Positions 1 to 9,316 of a stretch of 64,000 bases of DNA are shown here, piece after piece. The stretch comes from Geminocystis sp. NIES-3709. GTDB taxonomy: Bacteria > Cyanobacteriota > Cyanobacteriia > Cyanobacteriales > Cyanobacteriaceae. A model generated the notes under the pieces. That model was not told the origin of the DNA. It made no database searches and saw nothing but the letters and a program-made list of their open reading frames with translations. The stretch spans positions 310,001 through 374,000 of the forward strand of contig NZ_AP014821.1 in the NCBI RefSeq assembly GCF_001548115.1, read 5' to 3'. A program made the position numbers and the translations under genes. Position 1 is the stretch's first letter; every line of letters begins with the position of its first letter.

Positions 1-1248
1 ATGTCATTTTTTATCATTTTATTCTTTGCTTTAATAGGTTTATTTTTAAGTCTTTGGATTATCATTCCAGCACCCAATTTATTTCTCCTACCTTTTGGGG
101 TTGCTGTACCTGAAATTAGTCCTTTTTTAGTTATCTTTAATAGTTTAGTCTTGTTATTATCTATTTACTTAAGAGAATCTTGGTATATCTCGATCGCAAT
201 TAGTACAATTAGTTTAATATTAACATTATTACCCTTAATCCAAATACCAAACACCATTAAAAAATTTGATCAAGAAATTGAGTTAAAATTAGGAGAAGAT
301 TACTTAAAATCGATACCAAAATCAATTCAAGAAAAAATGCGATCTGATCCTTTTATTTGGAAAGATATATTAAGGGGTATTCCCCAAAAAAAAATTAGGA
401 TTAAAAGAGGGATAGAATTTGCAAAATTTGGGGAAACAAGTCTTAAACTAAATATTTATCAACCTCTTCTCGAAGGAAAATATCCCACCCTAATTATGAT
501 TTATGGTGGTGCATGGCGCAAAGGTTCACCTGACAGCGATGAAAGATTTAGCTGTTACATTACCCATCAAGGTTATACCGTTATTACCCTCGACTATCGT
601 CATGCTCCAAAATATCACTTTCCTACACAACTCGAAGATATTAATAGAGGGTTAAAATATATTAAAGACAATGCTTCTCACCTTAATATTGATATAAATA
701 ATATCGCTATTATGGGTCGATCGGCAGGAGGGCAACTGGCTTTTTTAACAGCTTACGAACCTCAAGAAATTACATTTAAAGCACTCATCAATTATTATTC
801 TCCTATCAATTTAACCCAAGCATACCAGTTTCCAGCAGTTCCTGATCCTATCAATACTCGGAAGGTGTTAGAAGATTATTTGGGAGGAAAACCTGACGAA
901 ATTCCAGACAAATATAAACAAGCATCACCCATTAATCATATTAAGAAAAATCTACCACTCACTCTTTTGATTTACCCTGAAAGAGATCACATCGTTCCCG
1001 TCAAGGTTGCTGATATAATCTCGAATAAATTAACAGACTTCGATAATTGTCATGTTTTATTAACAATTCCTTGGGCTGAACACGCTTTCGATGCTATCTT
1101 TTCTGGTATTAGTAATCAAATAGCTTTGTACTATACTGAACGATTTTTAGCTTATGCTTTATACTCAAATATACCTCAGTTCGACATAAAACTTTCGATG
1201 AAGGGAGGAGGTAGGAGAGAGGAGACAGGAGATAGTGGGAATAATTGA
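1..1248 (+). CDS. membrane-anchored alpha/beta hydrolase (esterase/lipase, BD-FAE-like)
   Basis: A 415-residue protein with about three hydrophobic membrane segments in residues 1-82, followed by an alpha/beta hydrolase domain. Visible features are an oxyanion-type YGGAW motif (168-172), the nucleophile elbow GRSAGG with Ser241, and candidate acid and base Asp329 (YPERD) and His361 (AEHAF). The family hydrolyses esters; the substrate is unknown. The ATG lies on the first base of the window, so an upstream start cannot be excluded. The last roughly 24 codons (from about 1174), rich in Gly/Arg/Glu, lie inside a MITE-like repeat, so the native C-terminus has probably been replaced. Confidence 0.8.
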   Translation: MSFFIILFFALIGLFLSLWIIIPAPNLFLLPFGVAVPEISPFLVIFNSLVLLLSIYLRESWYISIAISTISLILTLLPLIQIPNTIKKFDQEIELKLGEDYLKSIPKSIQEKMRSDPFIWKDILRGIPQKKIRIKRGIEFAKFGETSLKLNIYQPLLEGKYPTLIMIYGGAWRKGSPDSDERFSCYITHQGYTVITLDYRHAPKYHFPTQLEDINRGLKYIKDNASHLNIDINNIAIMGRSAGGQLAFLTAYEPQEITFKALINYYSPINLTQAYQFPAVPDPINTRKVLEDYLGGKPDEIPDKYKQASPINHIKKNLPLTLLIYPERDHIVPVKVADIISNKLTDFDNCHVLLTIPWAEHAFDAIFSGISNQIALYYTERFLAYALYSNIPQFDIKLSMKGGGRREETGDSGNN

Positions 1249-1339
1249 TTTAAACATTAGTCAAATTGGTTTTAGATAATTATTTACCTAACATTCTTAA
1301 ACTCTTATTACTAAAAAGGTTTTTAACATCGAACTCTGG
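1174..1339. repeat. MITE-like element, family A copy 1
   Basis: An approximately 166-bp element bounded by imperfect terminal inverted repeats: ACCTCAGTTCGAC on the left and, read inward from the right, ACCAGAGTTCGAT. The interior (purine-rich GGAGG/GGAGACAGGAGATAG, then AATTGATTTAAACATTAGT) aligns with a second copy at 26026-26219 in the same orientation. It carries no ORF of its own and supplies the 3' end of the upstream hydrolase gene. Its other side lies about 48 bp from the end of a decayed deacetylase gene. Confidence 0.7.
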
Positions 1340-1387
1340 TAAATCACCATCTTCACCGAATTTAAACTTATCACGTCATTTAATTTT

Positions 1388-1612
1388 TTACTTTACAAAC
1401 GTATTATTACAAAAACTTTCAATATAGTCAGGACTCTGGACTAATTGTAAAATATCAGAATTAGCTATTTGTTGTTTATGGGTCTATTGTGAAGTAATAA
1501 TGGCATCTTTGAGTAACAATTCATATAATAATTTAAACTTTGGCATAGAAAAACGATGTCGATCGGGCAATGGTGTGACATAATCAGAATGGGAAACAAC
1601 AGGTAAATTCAT
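1388..1612 (-). pseudogene. histone deacetylase-family protein, truncated and with in-frame stop
   Basis: The minus strand from ATG at 1612 reads MNLPVVSHSDYVTPLP then DRHRFSMPKFKLLYELLL, the characteristic N-terminus of cyanobacterial histone deacetylase/acetylpolyamine amidohydrolase-family proteins of about 300 residues. An in-frame TAG follows at codon 43. The same frame then continues with family-like sequence (LQLVQSPDYIESFCNNT) and stops at codon 75. The catalytic His/Asp region is absent. The missing part would lie toward the MITE-like repeat at 1174-1339, suggesting decay or deletion around that element. Not functional as it stands. Confidence 0.75.
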
Positions 1613-1715
1613 GTAAACAATAGACAATGAATAATTAATATTTAATCTTAGTTTTTTCACAAAACTTTAAAAAAGTAATTGCTAATTAGAAAAAATGTTC
1701 GATCGATTATAAACT

Positions 1716-2852
1716 ATGAATGATTCTCCCATATTTATCTCTTTAATACCTAATTTAATGGGTGGAGAAGGTCATATTATTCCCTATCATAAATCCATCA
1801 CTAAAGCAACAAAAACCCTTGGTTGGCATCATGAAGTTATCTATTCTCCCGAAGAAAATTTAACTTTATTACCTGATAATTGGTATGGTTGTTTAAAAGG
1901 TAATAAGTTAGAAAATGATGAAAATTTTGCCGATAAATTCAAACAAGTTATTATTTTTTCTGATAGTATTAGGAACTATTTAAAAGAAAAATTAGTTAAA
2001 AATAACTCATCCCAATCTTATATAATTTTTATTGAACGATTCATTCATCTACAATTATTTGCTCTTTGGTTAGCCTTATTATTTTTACCAAAAGATAATT
2101 TATATATTTGGGTGTTATATCGCCACAATTTTCATCAACACAAAACGAGATTTTTTTATAAAATATTAAATAAGTTACTTAAAAATTTAGTTAATATTAA
2201 TAATTTTTCTTTGTTTAGTGATAGTGAATTATTAGCTAATTCTATGACTAAATATTTTGAAGAACCTTTAACTGTAATGCCTATTCCTCATACAGAATTT
2301 GTAGAAAAAATAGACAATAATAAGGATAATATAATTTGTTGGTGGGCGGGGCCTCCTCGAAGTGAAAAAGGTTGGGATATTATCAAAAAATTAAGTCAAT
2401 GTCAAACAATTTTTGCCAATAAATTTACTTTAGTAGCTTCAAAAAGTGCTGATTTAATAATGATTAATAATGGAGTTAAAGTCATTCTTCTTGACGATAA
2501 TTTACCCCGAAAAGATTATGGATATTGGTTAGCAAAAACTGATATTATGTTGATTCCTTACAACTCGATCGCTTATCAAGAAAGAACATCAGGAGTTTTT
2601 ACCGAATCTGTTATAGCTGGAAATATTCCAGTGACAACAGTTAATACATGGATGGCAGAAGAATTATTAAAATTTGGGTTAGATCAATTAATTCTTAATT
2701 GGGATAATTCTGAACAAGTATGGGAAAAAATTAATAATATTATTAAGTGTAAAGAAACGAAAACAAAATTAAAAATCATGCAAAAAGCCTATAGTCAGTT
2801 TCATAATCTTTCTAATTTTGCTAATCAATTTAAAATAAGTTTTATGAAGTAA
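1716..2852 (+). CDS. glycosyltransferase (GT4-like)
   Basis: A 378-residue soluble protein. The C-terminal half looks like a GT-B Rossmann domain: WWAGPPRSEKGWD resembles the donor-side strand-loop (xGxxxxxKG) of GT4 enzymes, and the segment ERTSGVFTESVIAGNIPV resembles the nucleotide-sugar-binding EX7E region. The N-terminal MGGEGHIIPYHKSI resembles the acceptor-domain glycine loop. It would transfer a sugar to an unidentified acceptor. It stands alone between the dead deacetylase gene and gcvH. AT-rich codon use matches its neighbours. Family confidence is moderate and substrate is unknown. Confidence 0.6.
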   Translation: MNDSPIFISLIPNLMGGEGHIIPYHKSITKATKTLGWHHEVIYSPEENLTLLPDNWYGCLKGNKLENDENFADKFKQVIIFSDSIRNYLKEKLVKNNSSQSYIIFIERFIHLQLFALWLALLFLPKDNLYIWVLYRHNFHQHKTRFFYKILNKLLKNLVNINNFSLFSDSELLANSMTKYFEEPLTVMPIPHTEFVEKIDNNKDNIICWWAGPPRSEKGWDIIKKLSQCQTIFANKFTLVASKSADLIMINNGVKVILLDDNLPRKDYGYWLAKTDIMLIPYNSIAYQERTSGVFTESVIAGNIPVTTVNTWMAEELLKFGLDQLILNWDNSEQVWEKINNIIKCKETKTKLKIMQKAYSQFHNLSNFANQFKISFMK

Positions 2853-2943
2853 AATTATTTGTTATTAATTGTTAATTTTTTGTTGTCAATTTTTCATTAA
2901 TCATGAATAATTATTTATGAATCTATAAAGAAAATTATTGAAC

Positions 2944-3342
2944 ATGAGCTTAGAATATCCTGATGATTTAAGATACCTTGATTCCCATGAATATGTTCGT
3001 TTAGACGGAGAAATAGCGACCATTGGTATTACGGCCTTTGCTATTGAAGAATTAGGCGATATTGTTTTCCTCGAATTGCCCGAATTAGGAGATGCCATCG
3101 GTGTGGAAGACAACATTGGTACTGTTGAATCAGTAAAAGCAGTTTCGGAAATATACTCCCCCATTTCTGGTACAGTGATCGATCGTAATGAAATGTTAAT
3201 CGAATCTCCAGAATCGATCGCTGATGATCCTTATGGGGAAGGTTGGTTGATAAAAGTTAGATTAGATAACCCTGACGACGATTTAGAAGACACCCTATCT
3301 GCGGATGAATATAAATCTTTAGTCGAACCTGAAGACGACTAA
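2944..3342 (+). CDS. gcvH: glycine cleavage system H protein
   Basis: A 132-residue lipoyl carrier of the glycine decarboxylase complex. It shuttles the aminomethyl group between the P, T and L proteins and matters for photorespiratory glycine breakdown in cyanobacteria. The lipoyl domain is complete, with the lipoylated lysine in ESVKAVSE (Lys65), preceded by [13 protein letters not shown] and followed by the SPISG hairpin. The ATG at 2944 is preferred over a TTG two codons upstream, because MSLEYP is the usual family start. No gcvP or gcvT lies in the window. It converges with exbD, ending 34 bp from it. Confidence 0.95.
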   Translation: MSLEYPDDLRYLDSHEYVRLDGEIATIGITAFAIEELGDIVFLELPELGDAIGVEDNIGTVESVKAVSEIYSPISGTVIDRNEMLIESPESIADDPYGEGWLIKVRLDNPDDDLEDTLSADEYKSLVEPEDD

Positions 3343-3376
3343 TTTACTCTAAACTCGATCGAATGGAATCATCAAT

Positions 3377-3997
3377 TTAATTTGTAGGAAGCGGAGGAGG
3401 TTCGGGTGATACTGGGGGTTGTACAGGTTGTGGAGTAACAGAACCATCGGGATAACTAGGATAATATGGATTAAACCCAGAATAAGGATCCACCGTCTGA
3501 GTAGGTGCCTGAGATTTACCGGGCAAAGTCGCTAAAGCAACCCTTTCTCCTCCCACTTCTTTGAGCATATCTAATACTTCAATTACTTGACTATAACGAA
3601 CTTCTTGAGAAGCATGAAGTACCATTAAACCACTAGGATTTAAACTGTGATAGTTTTTTATGGCACTATAAAGTTGAACTTGACTAACGGGTTGTTTTTC
3701 TAAATATAACTGTCCTCGATTATCCAAGCTAACCACTAGCATCTCTCGCATTTGAGCTGTTCCCGTACTGGCTTTCGGTAAATTTAAACTTAAGGCTTGT
3801 TGACGAGAAAAACCCACTGCCGCCAAAATAAAATAAATCAAAATACAAAAAATTACGTCAATCATTGGCACAATTTCGATTCTGACTTCTTCTTCAGTAA
3901 TATCCTGCCATAGTTTAAAAGGCTTAGTTGTAAATTTATGATGATTAGTAGAAAGTTTTTTTTCTAATACTTGGGATTCTTTAGATAATTGAGTCAT
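3377..3997 (-). CDS. exbD: ExbD/TolR-type biopolymer transport protein
   Basis: A 206-residue protein with one transmembrane helix at about 44-66 (EIVPMIDVIFCILIYFILAA). It includes the conserved membrane Asp used in proton coupling and is followed by a periplasmic ExbD domain. The C-terminus is Pro-rich (roughly the last 45 residues), beyond the usual family length. With ExbB it forms a proton-driven motor that energises outer-membrane transporters through TonB, or TolA-like partners. No tonB gene is seen here. It lies 324 bp downstream of exbB on the same strand; co-transcription is likely but the gap is unusually long. Confidence 0.88.
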   Translation of the reverse strand: MTQLSKESQVLEKKLSTNHHKFTTKPFKLWQDITEEEVRIEIVPMIDVIFCILIYFILAAVGFSRQQALSLNLPKASTGTAQMREMLVVSLDNRGQLYLEKQPVSQVQLYSAIKNYHSLNPSGLMVLHASQEVRYSQVIEVLDMLKEVGGERVALATLPGKSQAPTQTVDPYSGFNPYYPSYPDGSVTPQPVQPPVSPEPPPLPTN

Positions 3998-4321
3998 AAA
4001 AAGTTATCGTTACAATATTTTTAATGATAAAGATTTTTTTCATAAATTGTGGGTACTCAGCTTTTATTTAATTTACCGGCAACAAAATAGTACAAGTAAT
4101 AAATAATGAACAAATTTTTTTTCATCCGTAAGGATTGAGGTACCAGTATCTTGATCCTCCAATTCTGAGACTAAGAACAAACAGGACTCCCCTATACTTA
4201 GGTTGGGAGGCAAAAATAGTTTTTTTTGCGGAAGTCCTAAAAATATTATTGAAGAATAAAAAATTAAGGCTGGTTTAGATTGGTACAAATGTTTTTCTTA
4301 TTTTTGTGTATCATTAGAAAA
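3998..4321 (-). other. exbB-exbD intergenic spacer with a candidate stem-loop
   Basis: A 324-bp spacer without a convincing gene. On the minus strand GGACTTCC (about 4232-4239) can pair with GGGGAGTCC (about 4183-4191), giving an 8-bp stem with a loop of roughly 40 nt containing an A-run and TTGCCTCCCAACC. A 71-codon open frame (4073-4288, minus) has composition and length typical of chance and is not called. The structure might be an mRNA processing or attenuation element between the two genes; this is inference. Confidence 0.3.
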
Positions 4322-4969
4322 TCATATAATTCCCATTTGTTCCTCTTGTTGAATCCATCTCTGACGATAAATAACTTCTAAATCACTTCCTGCCTTACGA
4401 AAAATTCTTACCTGATTAAACCAAAAAGCCTGAAATAATCTATAAAAAACTACACCGGTAATAGCCACAATTAATCCTACAGCAGTAGAAATTAAAGATT
4501 CTCCAATACCTTGAGTTACTCCAGAAGTAGAAGCTGTACCCAAATCACTAAGAGAGATGGAACCTAAAGAACGAATTAAGCCCAAAACAGTCCCTAATAA
4601 CCCTAATAACGGAGATAAAGCAATCACTCCTTCTAAAATTTTGTCACCTTTACGCATTAAAGCTAATTCGTCATCAGCGGCCGTTTCTAAAGCTAAATGA
4701 AATACTTCAGGATCCGGATTATCTAATTGCAAAGGTGTATTTAAAAATTTTCCCAAAGGATGATTACGGTATCGAGAAGCAATTTCTTCAACTTTTCCCC
4801 AGTTAGTGGTAGCTGCATCCATAATATTATTTAAAATTTGTTCTTCCTTAATTAATACCTTTGACCAAAACCAGATACGTTCAATAATAGTACCCAAGGC
4901 TAAGATAGATAAAAATAAAAGAGGCCAAATCGATACGCCACCCTTCTCGATTAATTCTGCTAAAGTCAT
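4322..4969 (-). CDS. exbB: ExbB/TolQ-type proton channel protein
   Basis: A 215-residue MotA/TolQ/ExbB family inner-membrane protein. It has a first membrane helix at about 14-33 ([20 protein letters not shown]), a cytoplasmic loop, and two further helices around 115-135 ([15 protein letters not shown]) and 150-178 ([19 protein letters not shown]) with the family's Gly/Thr-rich packing faces. It forms the pentameric channel around the ExbD dimer. It precedes exbD, and iron-siderophore permease genes lie about 3 kb away, so a role in TonB-dependent iron uptake is plausible but not shown. Confidence 0.9.
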   Translation of the reverse strand: MTLAELIEKGGVSIWPLLFLSILALGTIIERIWFWSKVLIKEEQILNNIMDAATTNWGKVEEIASRYRNHPLGKFLNTPLQLDNPDPEVFHLALETAADDELALMRKGDKILEGVIALSPLLGLLGTVLGLIRSLGSISLSDLGTASTSGVTQGIGESLISTAVGLIVAITGVVFYRLFQAFWFNQVRIFRKAGSDLEVIYRQRWIQQEEQMGII

Positions 4970-5197
4970 TGATTTCTAATCCTCTGTCTCAATAGTTAGT
5001 TAGTTTTCCTTCACTAATTATCATTGATTGCTGATAGATTATCAATCATGACTTGATAACTCCCTACACTGAAGGCATAAAAAATTTCTTTCATAAATAA
5101 TACACAAGTTAAAAAGGTTTTAGCTTAATCATCTGAAAATCAGGAGAAATAACTATCAAGTGTCTATTATCAGTTCTCTTAGAGATTTACTCTTTAA

Positions 5198-5740
5198 TTA
5201 ATCAACCCAGATAACTTTTTTATTGGAAAAAAATAAGCCATCTCCATTTTCATCCCCATAATAGTCTAATAAATAAAATAGCTTGATTACTTCTTGCTCA
5301 GTGATTTCTTCCCTTTTAACTTTTTGTAAAAACGATTCCATAAAATCAACTAAAGTAGCTAATTCTTCTTTTGGGAAAGAATCGTTTAAATTGGTTAGAG
5401 TCTTTTTCGCATCTAGGATTGTGTCAGTTTTTTCGGAGGGAAGAGGAGTTGATTTTCTAAGAGGATCTCTTACTACTGCGGCAAATCCTTGAGCTACCGC
5501 TTGTTTAACTTTAGGCTTTAACTGTACCATGCCTTTCGCTTTTTGTTTTTGAATACCTTCTTGTGATGAAGCATATAAACTAGGGAGACGATTCAACGCA
5601 AAAGTAGCGACTTCTACTAAATTCAAATCATTCGCTGAAAGACTCAAGTTTCTATTATTGGCTAACTGAAGTTGAATTTCTTCATCGACGAAAATTTCCA
5701 TTACGTTTTTATAGGTTTTTTTTGATGATTGTGATGACAT
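5198..5740 (-). CDS. ComFB-domain protein (late competence family)
   Basis: A 180-residue soluble protein whose first 75 residues form a ComFB domain (KNVMEIFVDEEIQLQL, then VATFALNRLPSLYASSQEG). Cyanobacterial ComFB proteins (Synechocystis Slr1970, Nostoc CdgR) have been reported as cyclic di-AMP and/or cyclic di-GMP receptors affecting competence, motility or cell size. The C-terminal half is a less conserved helical region ending in LLDYYGDENGDGLFF. It is a single-gene unit between exbB and proS. Family assignment is good; ligand binding in this protein is inference. Confidence 0.8.
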   Translation of the reverse strand: MSSQSSKKTYKNVMEIFVDEEIQLQLANNRNLSLSANDLNLVEVATFALNRLPSLYASSQEGIQKQKAKGMVQLKPKVKQAVAQGFAAVVRDPLRKSTPLPSEKTDTILDAKKTLTNLNDSFPKEELATLVDFMESFLQKVKREEITEQEVIKLFYLLDYYGDENGDGLFFSNKKVIWVD

Positions 5741-5947
5741 AGTTATTTAATATTGATAAAAATATTAGTAAGTAATTCAAGTGAAACTTATAACTTTAAG
5801 ACTAAGGGTGATTGATTTAGACTTTCTTGAGAAGTAAGGGAATAGAGAACGGTGATAGTAATTGATAATTTCTCTTTTAAGTTAATACTTCTTTTTAAAT
5901 ACAAATTGTTCAAATTTTGTAATAGGTCTATTAATTACCCTGACCAA

Positions 5948-7759
5948 TTAATCAAAATCATAGCTATTTTTTATGATTTCTGACAAAGTTTTCGCTACTT
6001 TTTCGATAGCTATATCTTGAGATTCTTTTGTCGATCGAGTCACAAATTCTATTTTACCTTGTTTTAAAGATCTTCCTGTAACGATACGATAAGGAATACC
6101 GATTAAATCTGCATCTTTGAATTTTACTCCTGCCCGTTCATCTCGATCGTCTAAAATGGTTTCAATTCCTGCTTGATTCAATTCTGTATAGAGTTTTTCC
6201 GCAACGGCAACTTGTTCTTGATCTGTTATGTTAGGAATTATCACAACGACATGATAAGGGGCGATAGAGGTAGGCCAGATAATACCATCTTTATCGTGAG
6301 ATTGTTCCACGGCTGCTTGTGCTAAACGGGATACTCCGATGCCATAACATCCCATAACAAAAGGTTTTTCTGTACCGTCTTCACCGGTGTAAGTGGCACC
6401 CATTGCTTGAGAATATTTTGTTCCTAGTTGAAAAATATGCCCCACTTCAATACCTCGGGCAGTTTGTAATACTTGGTTTGGATCATGGATCGATCGATCT
6501 CCTACTTGAGCTTTGCGCACATCTACAATTAATTTAGATAAAGTGAACTCTTTACCCCAATTAGCACCAACCACATGGTAGTCAGATTCATTAGCACCAG
6601 TAACAAAGTTTTCTAAATCAACGGCAGTTCGATCAACTAATCTTAAGAAGTTACCTTCCACTTGATCAGACTTAGCAATATAATCATCACTCAAATCTGG
6701 AGCGATATAACCTAATGGTAAAGGTTTCGTTGACCATTTCCCTTGAGCAGTACGATCGGGAACAGTTAAACTAAGGACAGTCGTAGCTTGATAATTAGAA
6801 GCTAATTTTACTAACTCATTTTGTAATTTTACTTCATTGACATCTTGATCTCCTCGAATACTCACTAAAACTAGAACCGTTTTTCCTGAATCGTAAACGG
6901 CTTGGTATAAAACATTCTTAACCATATTAGTAGGAGAACATTCTAAAAAACTTGCTATTTTAGCGATCGTTTCTGTGTGAGGAGTCGCTTTTTTCTCGTA
7001 GGTTGTAAAAGGAGAAGGAATAACATCGGAAGGAAGGGAAACGGCTTTTTCCACATTGGCCGCATATTTGCCGTCTTCGGTATAAACAATATCATCTTCT
7101 CCAGCATCTGCTAACACCATAAATTCTTGAGATCCCGATCCGCCGATCGCCCCAGAATCCGCCTCTACAGCTTGAAATTTTAAGCCACAGCGAGAGAAAA
7201 TATTACGATAAGCCTGATCCATATCTTGATAGGTTTTTTTCAGACATTCAGGGGAAGTATGGAACGAATAACCATCTTTCATGATAAATTCTCTACCGCG
7301 CATCAACCCAAAACGAGGACGAATTTCATCTCTAAATTTTGTTTGAATTTGATATAAATGTGTTGGTAATTGACGATAAGACTTAATCATCTCTTTTGCG
7401 ATCGTGGTGATAACCTCCTCATGGGTAGGCCCTAAAGCCAAAGAACGATCTTGTCGATCGATTAAAGAGAACATAATACCTTCAGCTTTCGTATAAGTTT
7501 CCCATCGTCCTGACTCCTGCCACAACTCCGCCGGTTGCATTTGGGGCAATAAACATTCCATCGCACCTGTAGCGTTCATTTCTTCCCGTACAATATTAGA
7601 TATTTTTTGTAAAACCCTATTCATTAGAGGGAGATAAGCATAGATTCCACTGCCAATACGACGAATGTAACCGGCTCTTAACAATAACTTATGACTCTTA
7701 ATTTCAGCCTCGGCAGGATCTTCACGCAAAGTCTGAAATAACATTTGAGATAAACGCAT
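5948..7759 (-). CDS. proS: prolyl-tRNA synthetase
   Basis: A 603-residue bacterial-type (ProS type 1) class II synthetase that charges tRNA-Pro. The N-terminus [15 protein letters not shown] is typical. Motif 2 region LGPTHEEV and [21 protein letters not shown] are present, the editing (INS) domain fills about residues 220-400, and motif 3 is in the [11 protein letters not shown] region. A C-terminal anticodon-binding domain follows (YHVVVIIPN ... [20 protein letters not shown]). Length is standard for the family. It is monocistronic with ATG at 7759 and an A/T-rich leader of about 160 bp. Confidence 0.97.
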   Translation of the reverse strand: MRLSQMLFQTLREDPAEAEIKSHKLLLRAGYIRRIGSGIYAYLPLMNRVLQKISNIVREEMNATGAMECLLPQMQPAELWQESGRWETYTKAEGIMFSLIDRQDRSLALGPTHEEVITTIAKEMIKSYRQLPTHLYQIQTKFRDEIRPRFGLMRGREFIMKDGYSFHTSPECLKKTYQDMDQAYRNIFSRCGLKFQAVEADSGAIGGSGSQEFMVLADAGEDDIVYTEDGKYAANVEKAVSLPSDVIPSPFTTYEKKATPHTETIAKIASFLECSPTNMVKNVLYQAVYDSGKTVLVLVSIRGDQDVNEVKLQNELVKLASNYQATTVLSLTVPDRTAQGKWSTKPLPLGYIAPDLSDDYIAKSDQVEGNFLRLVDRTAVDLENFVTGANESDYHVVGANWGKEFTLSKLIVDVRKAQVGDRSIHDPNQVLQTARGIEVGHIFQLGTKYSQAMGATYTGEDGTEKPFVMGCYGIGVSRLAQAAVEQSHDKDGIIWPTSIAPYHVVVIIPNITDQEQVAVAEKLYTELNQAGIETILDDRDERAGVKFKDADLIGIPYRIVTGRSLKQGKIEFVTRSTKESQDIAIEKVAKTLSEIIKNSYDFD

Positions 7760-7923
7760 AAATATTATTTTTAGTAAAGGATAACCCTTTATTATACTTA
7801 GGTTTAGTGGAAAAAGTATTGGCTTTCCCAGAGTAGTTATGCTATTTCAATTTAAAAAAAGGAAAAGGAAAAAGTTATCATGTATTTTTACACTGAATTT
7901 AGAGTTATAATGCCAACCATTTA

Positions 7924-8961
7924 CTAACGAGATTTACTTAATAAAAAAATAAAGTAAGGTGCACCAATAATTGCTGTAATAATACCACAGGGAAGTTCAA
8001 GGGGCGTAAATAATAATCTTCCTAATAAATCTGCACTTACTACTAATAATCCTCCGACTAAACCCGTCACGGGAATTAAACCTTGATGGGTATTTCCTAC
8101 CAAAAAACGGGCAATATGAGGAGCGATTAAACCGACAAAACCCACCGCCCCTGCGATCGAAACACTGGCACTAGAAAGCGCTACAGTAGAGATTAAAAGG
8201 GTTAACTGTGTTTTTTGCACGGGTAAGCCTAATCCCCTTCCTAAATTTTCTCCTAAATGAAGACTATTTAACTCTTTACTCATTATCCACGTCACAAGGG
8301 TAAAAATCAGAATCCAAGGCGATAAAATTAAAACCTGTGTTATGGTTTTTCCATAGACGCTACCCGTTAACCAGATTAGGGCTTGAGAAACATTATTTAT
8401 CTCTCCAAAGGTTGTAATAATATTAGTGATAGCAGAAACGATGAAATTAAAGCCAATACCGACTAATATCAAACGAATAATCGAATTTTCTCCTTGCCAC
8501 GCCACTGCATAAATAGCTAATGCCACCAATATTCCCCCGATAAAAGCGGAAAAAGGTAATAAGGCAATGGGTAAAGAAGGAAAAACCACGATAAATAAGA
8601 CGGCGGCTAATCCTGCACCAGCATTAATACCGATAATACTAGGATCAGCTAATGGGTTATGAGTAATAGTCTGCATGATACAACCGGCGATCGCCAACCC
8701 GATACCCACTAACCACGCTGTAAGAGTGCGGGGTAAACGAAGGGTATTAATAATAAATTGAAAATCTGACGAGGTATCAAATCCCCATAAAGTTTTAATC
8801 ACATCCACCGGAGAAATATAATATTCGCCGTAACTAATGCTAATGGTAATGGCAATTAAAGATAGTATGGTTAAAATTACCAGAGTTTTCGGCACTCTAC
8901 TATCTAACCATAGCGAAAAAGATGGTCGGTTCGATCGAATTACAATAAAAGAATCTTTCAT
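7924..8961 (-). CDS. FecCD-family iron-siderophore ABC permease (second permease)
   Basis: A 345-residue BtuC/FecCD permease with about nine or ten membrane helices. Family signatures are LRLPRTLTAWLVGIGLAIAG, the NPLADPSIIGINAGAG loop, and the ATPase-coupling region VGFVGLIAPHIARFLVG near residue 270-290. It imports an Fe(III)-siderophore, heme or cobalamin-type ligand with a partner permease and ATPase. Its partner at 9639-10655 is separated from it by a toxin-antitoxin pair. No periplasmic binding protein lies in the window, so the substrate is not identified. Confidence 0.88.
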   Translation of the reverse strand: MKDSFIVIRSNRPSFSLWLDSRVPKTLVILTILSLIAITISISYGEYYISPVDVIKTLWGFDTSSDFQFIINTLRLPRTLTAWLVGIGLAIAGCIMQTITHNPLADPSIIGINAGAGLAAVLFIVVFPSLPIALLPFSAFIGGILVALAIYAVAWQGENSIIRLILVGIGFNFIVSAITNIITTFGEINNVSQALIWLTGSVYGKTITQVLILSPWILIFTLVTWIMSKELNSLHLGENLGRGLGLPVQKTQLTLLISTVALSSASVSIAGAVGFVGLIAPHIARFLVGNTHQGLIPVTGLVGGLLVVSADLLGRLLFTPLELPCGIITAIIGAPYFIFLLSKSR

Positions 8962-9058
8962 TAGTGAATAGTGAATAGTGATTAATTATTAGAGATGCCT
9001 ATTGATATAATCTATCCTCATCTCCCTCTCACCCCCTCTCCCTTTCCCCTATCTCCGT

Positions 9059-9316
9059 TTACTCATAATGTGACCAAATAGAGACAATTTTGATTACTTT
9101 ATTTTCTTCATCAATGGAGTAAACAAGACGATGTTGAATATTAATCCTTCGTGAATAATATTTTTTAAGATTTCCCGATAATTTTTCGTAAGGAGGTTGA
9201 TAGGGATTTATTTTTAAGATGTCCAATAACTGTTTAAGGTTATTATCAAGGTTAGCTGATTTGATTTTTTTAGCATCCTTTAAAACTCTACGACTAAATT
9301 CAATCTTCCACACCAT
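9059..9316 (-). CDS. yoeB: YoeB/RelE-type toxin (mRNA interferase)
   Basis: An 85-residue RelE-superfamily toxin of the YoeB/Txe branch, which cleaves mRNA at the ribosome. The C-terminus YSRRINIQHRLVYSI ... KIVSIWSHYE carries the conserved Arg/His/Tyr catalytic block (SRRI, QHRLVY, SHYE). It overlaps the upstream antitoxin gene by 17 bp (9300-9316), the usual coupling of such pairs. It appears intact, with no frameshift or missing catalytic residue. The pair sits between two permease genes of one importer. Confidence 0.9.
   Translation of the reverse strand: MVWKIEFSRRVLKDAKKIKSANLDNNLKQLLDILKINPYQPPYEKLSGNLKKYYSRRINIQHRLVYSIDEENKVIKIVSIWSHYE

Noticed and set aside
4073-4288. 71-codon open frame on the minus strand between exbB and exbD
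   Set aside because: No recognisable domain, no ribosome-binding site, composition of chance ORF; it overlaps the candidate stem-loop.
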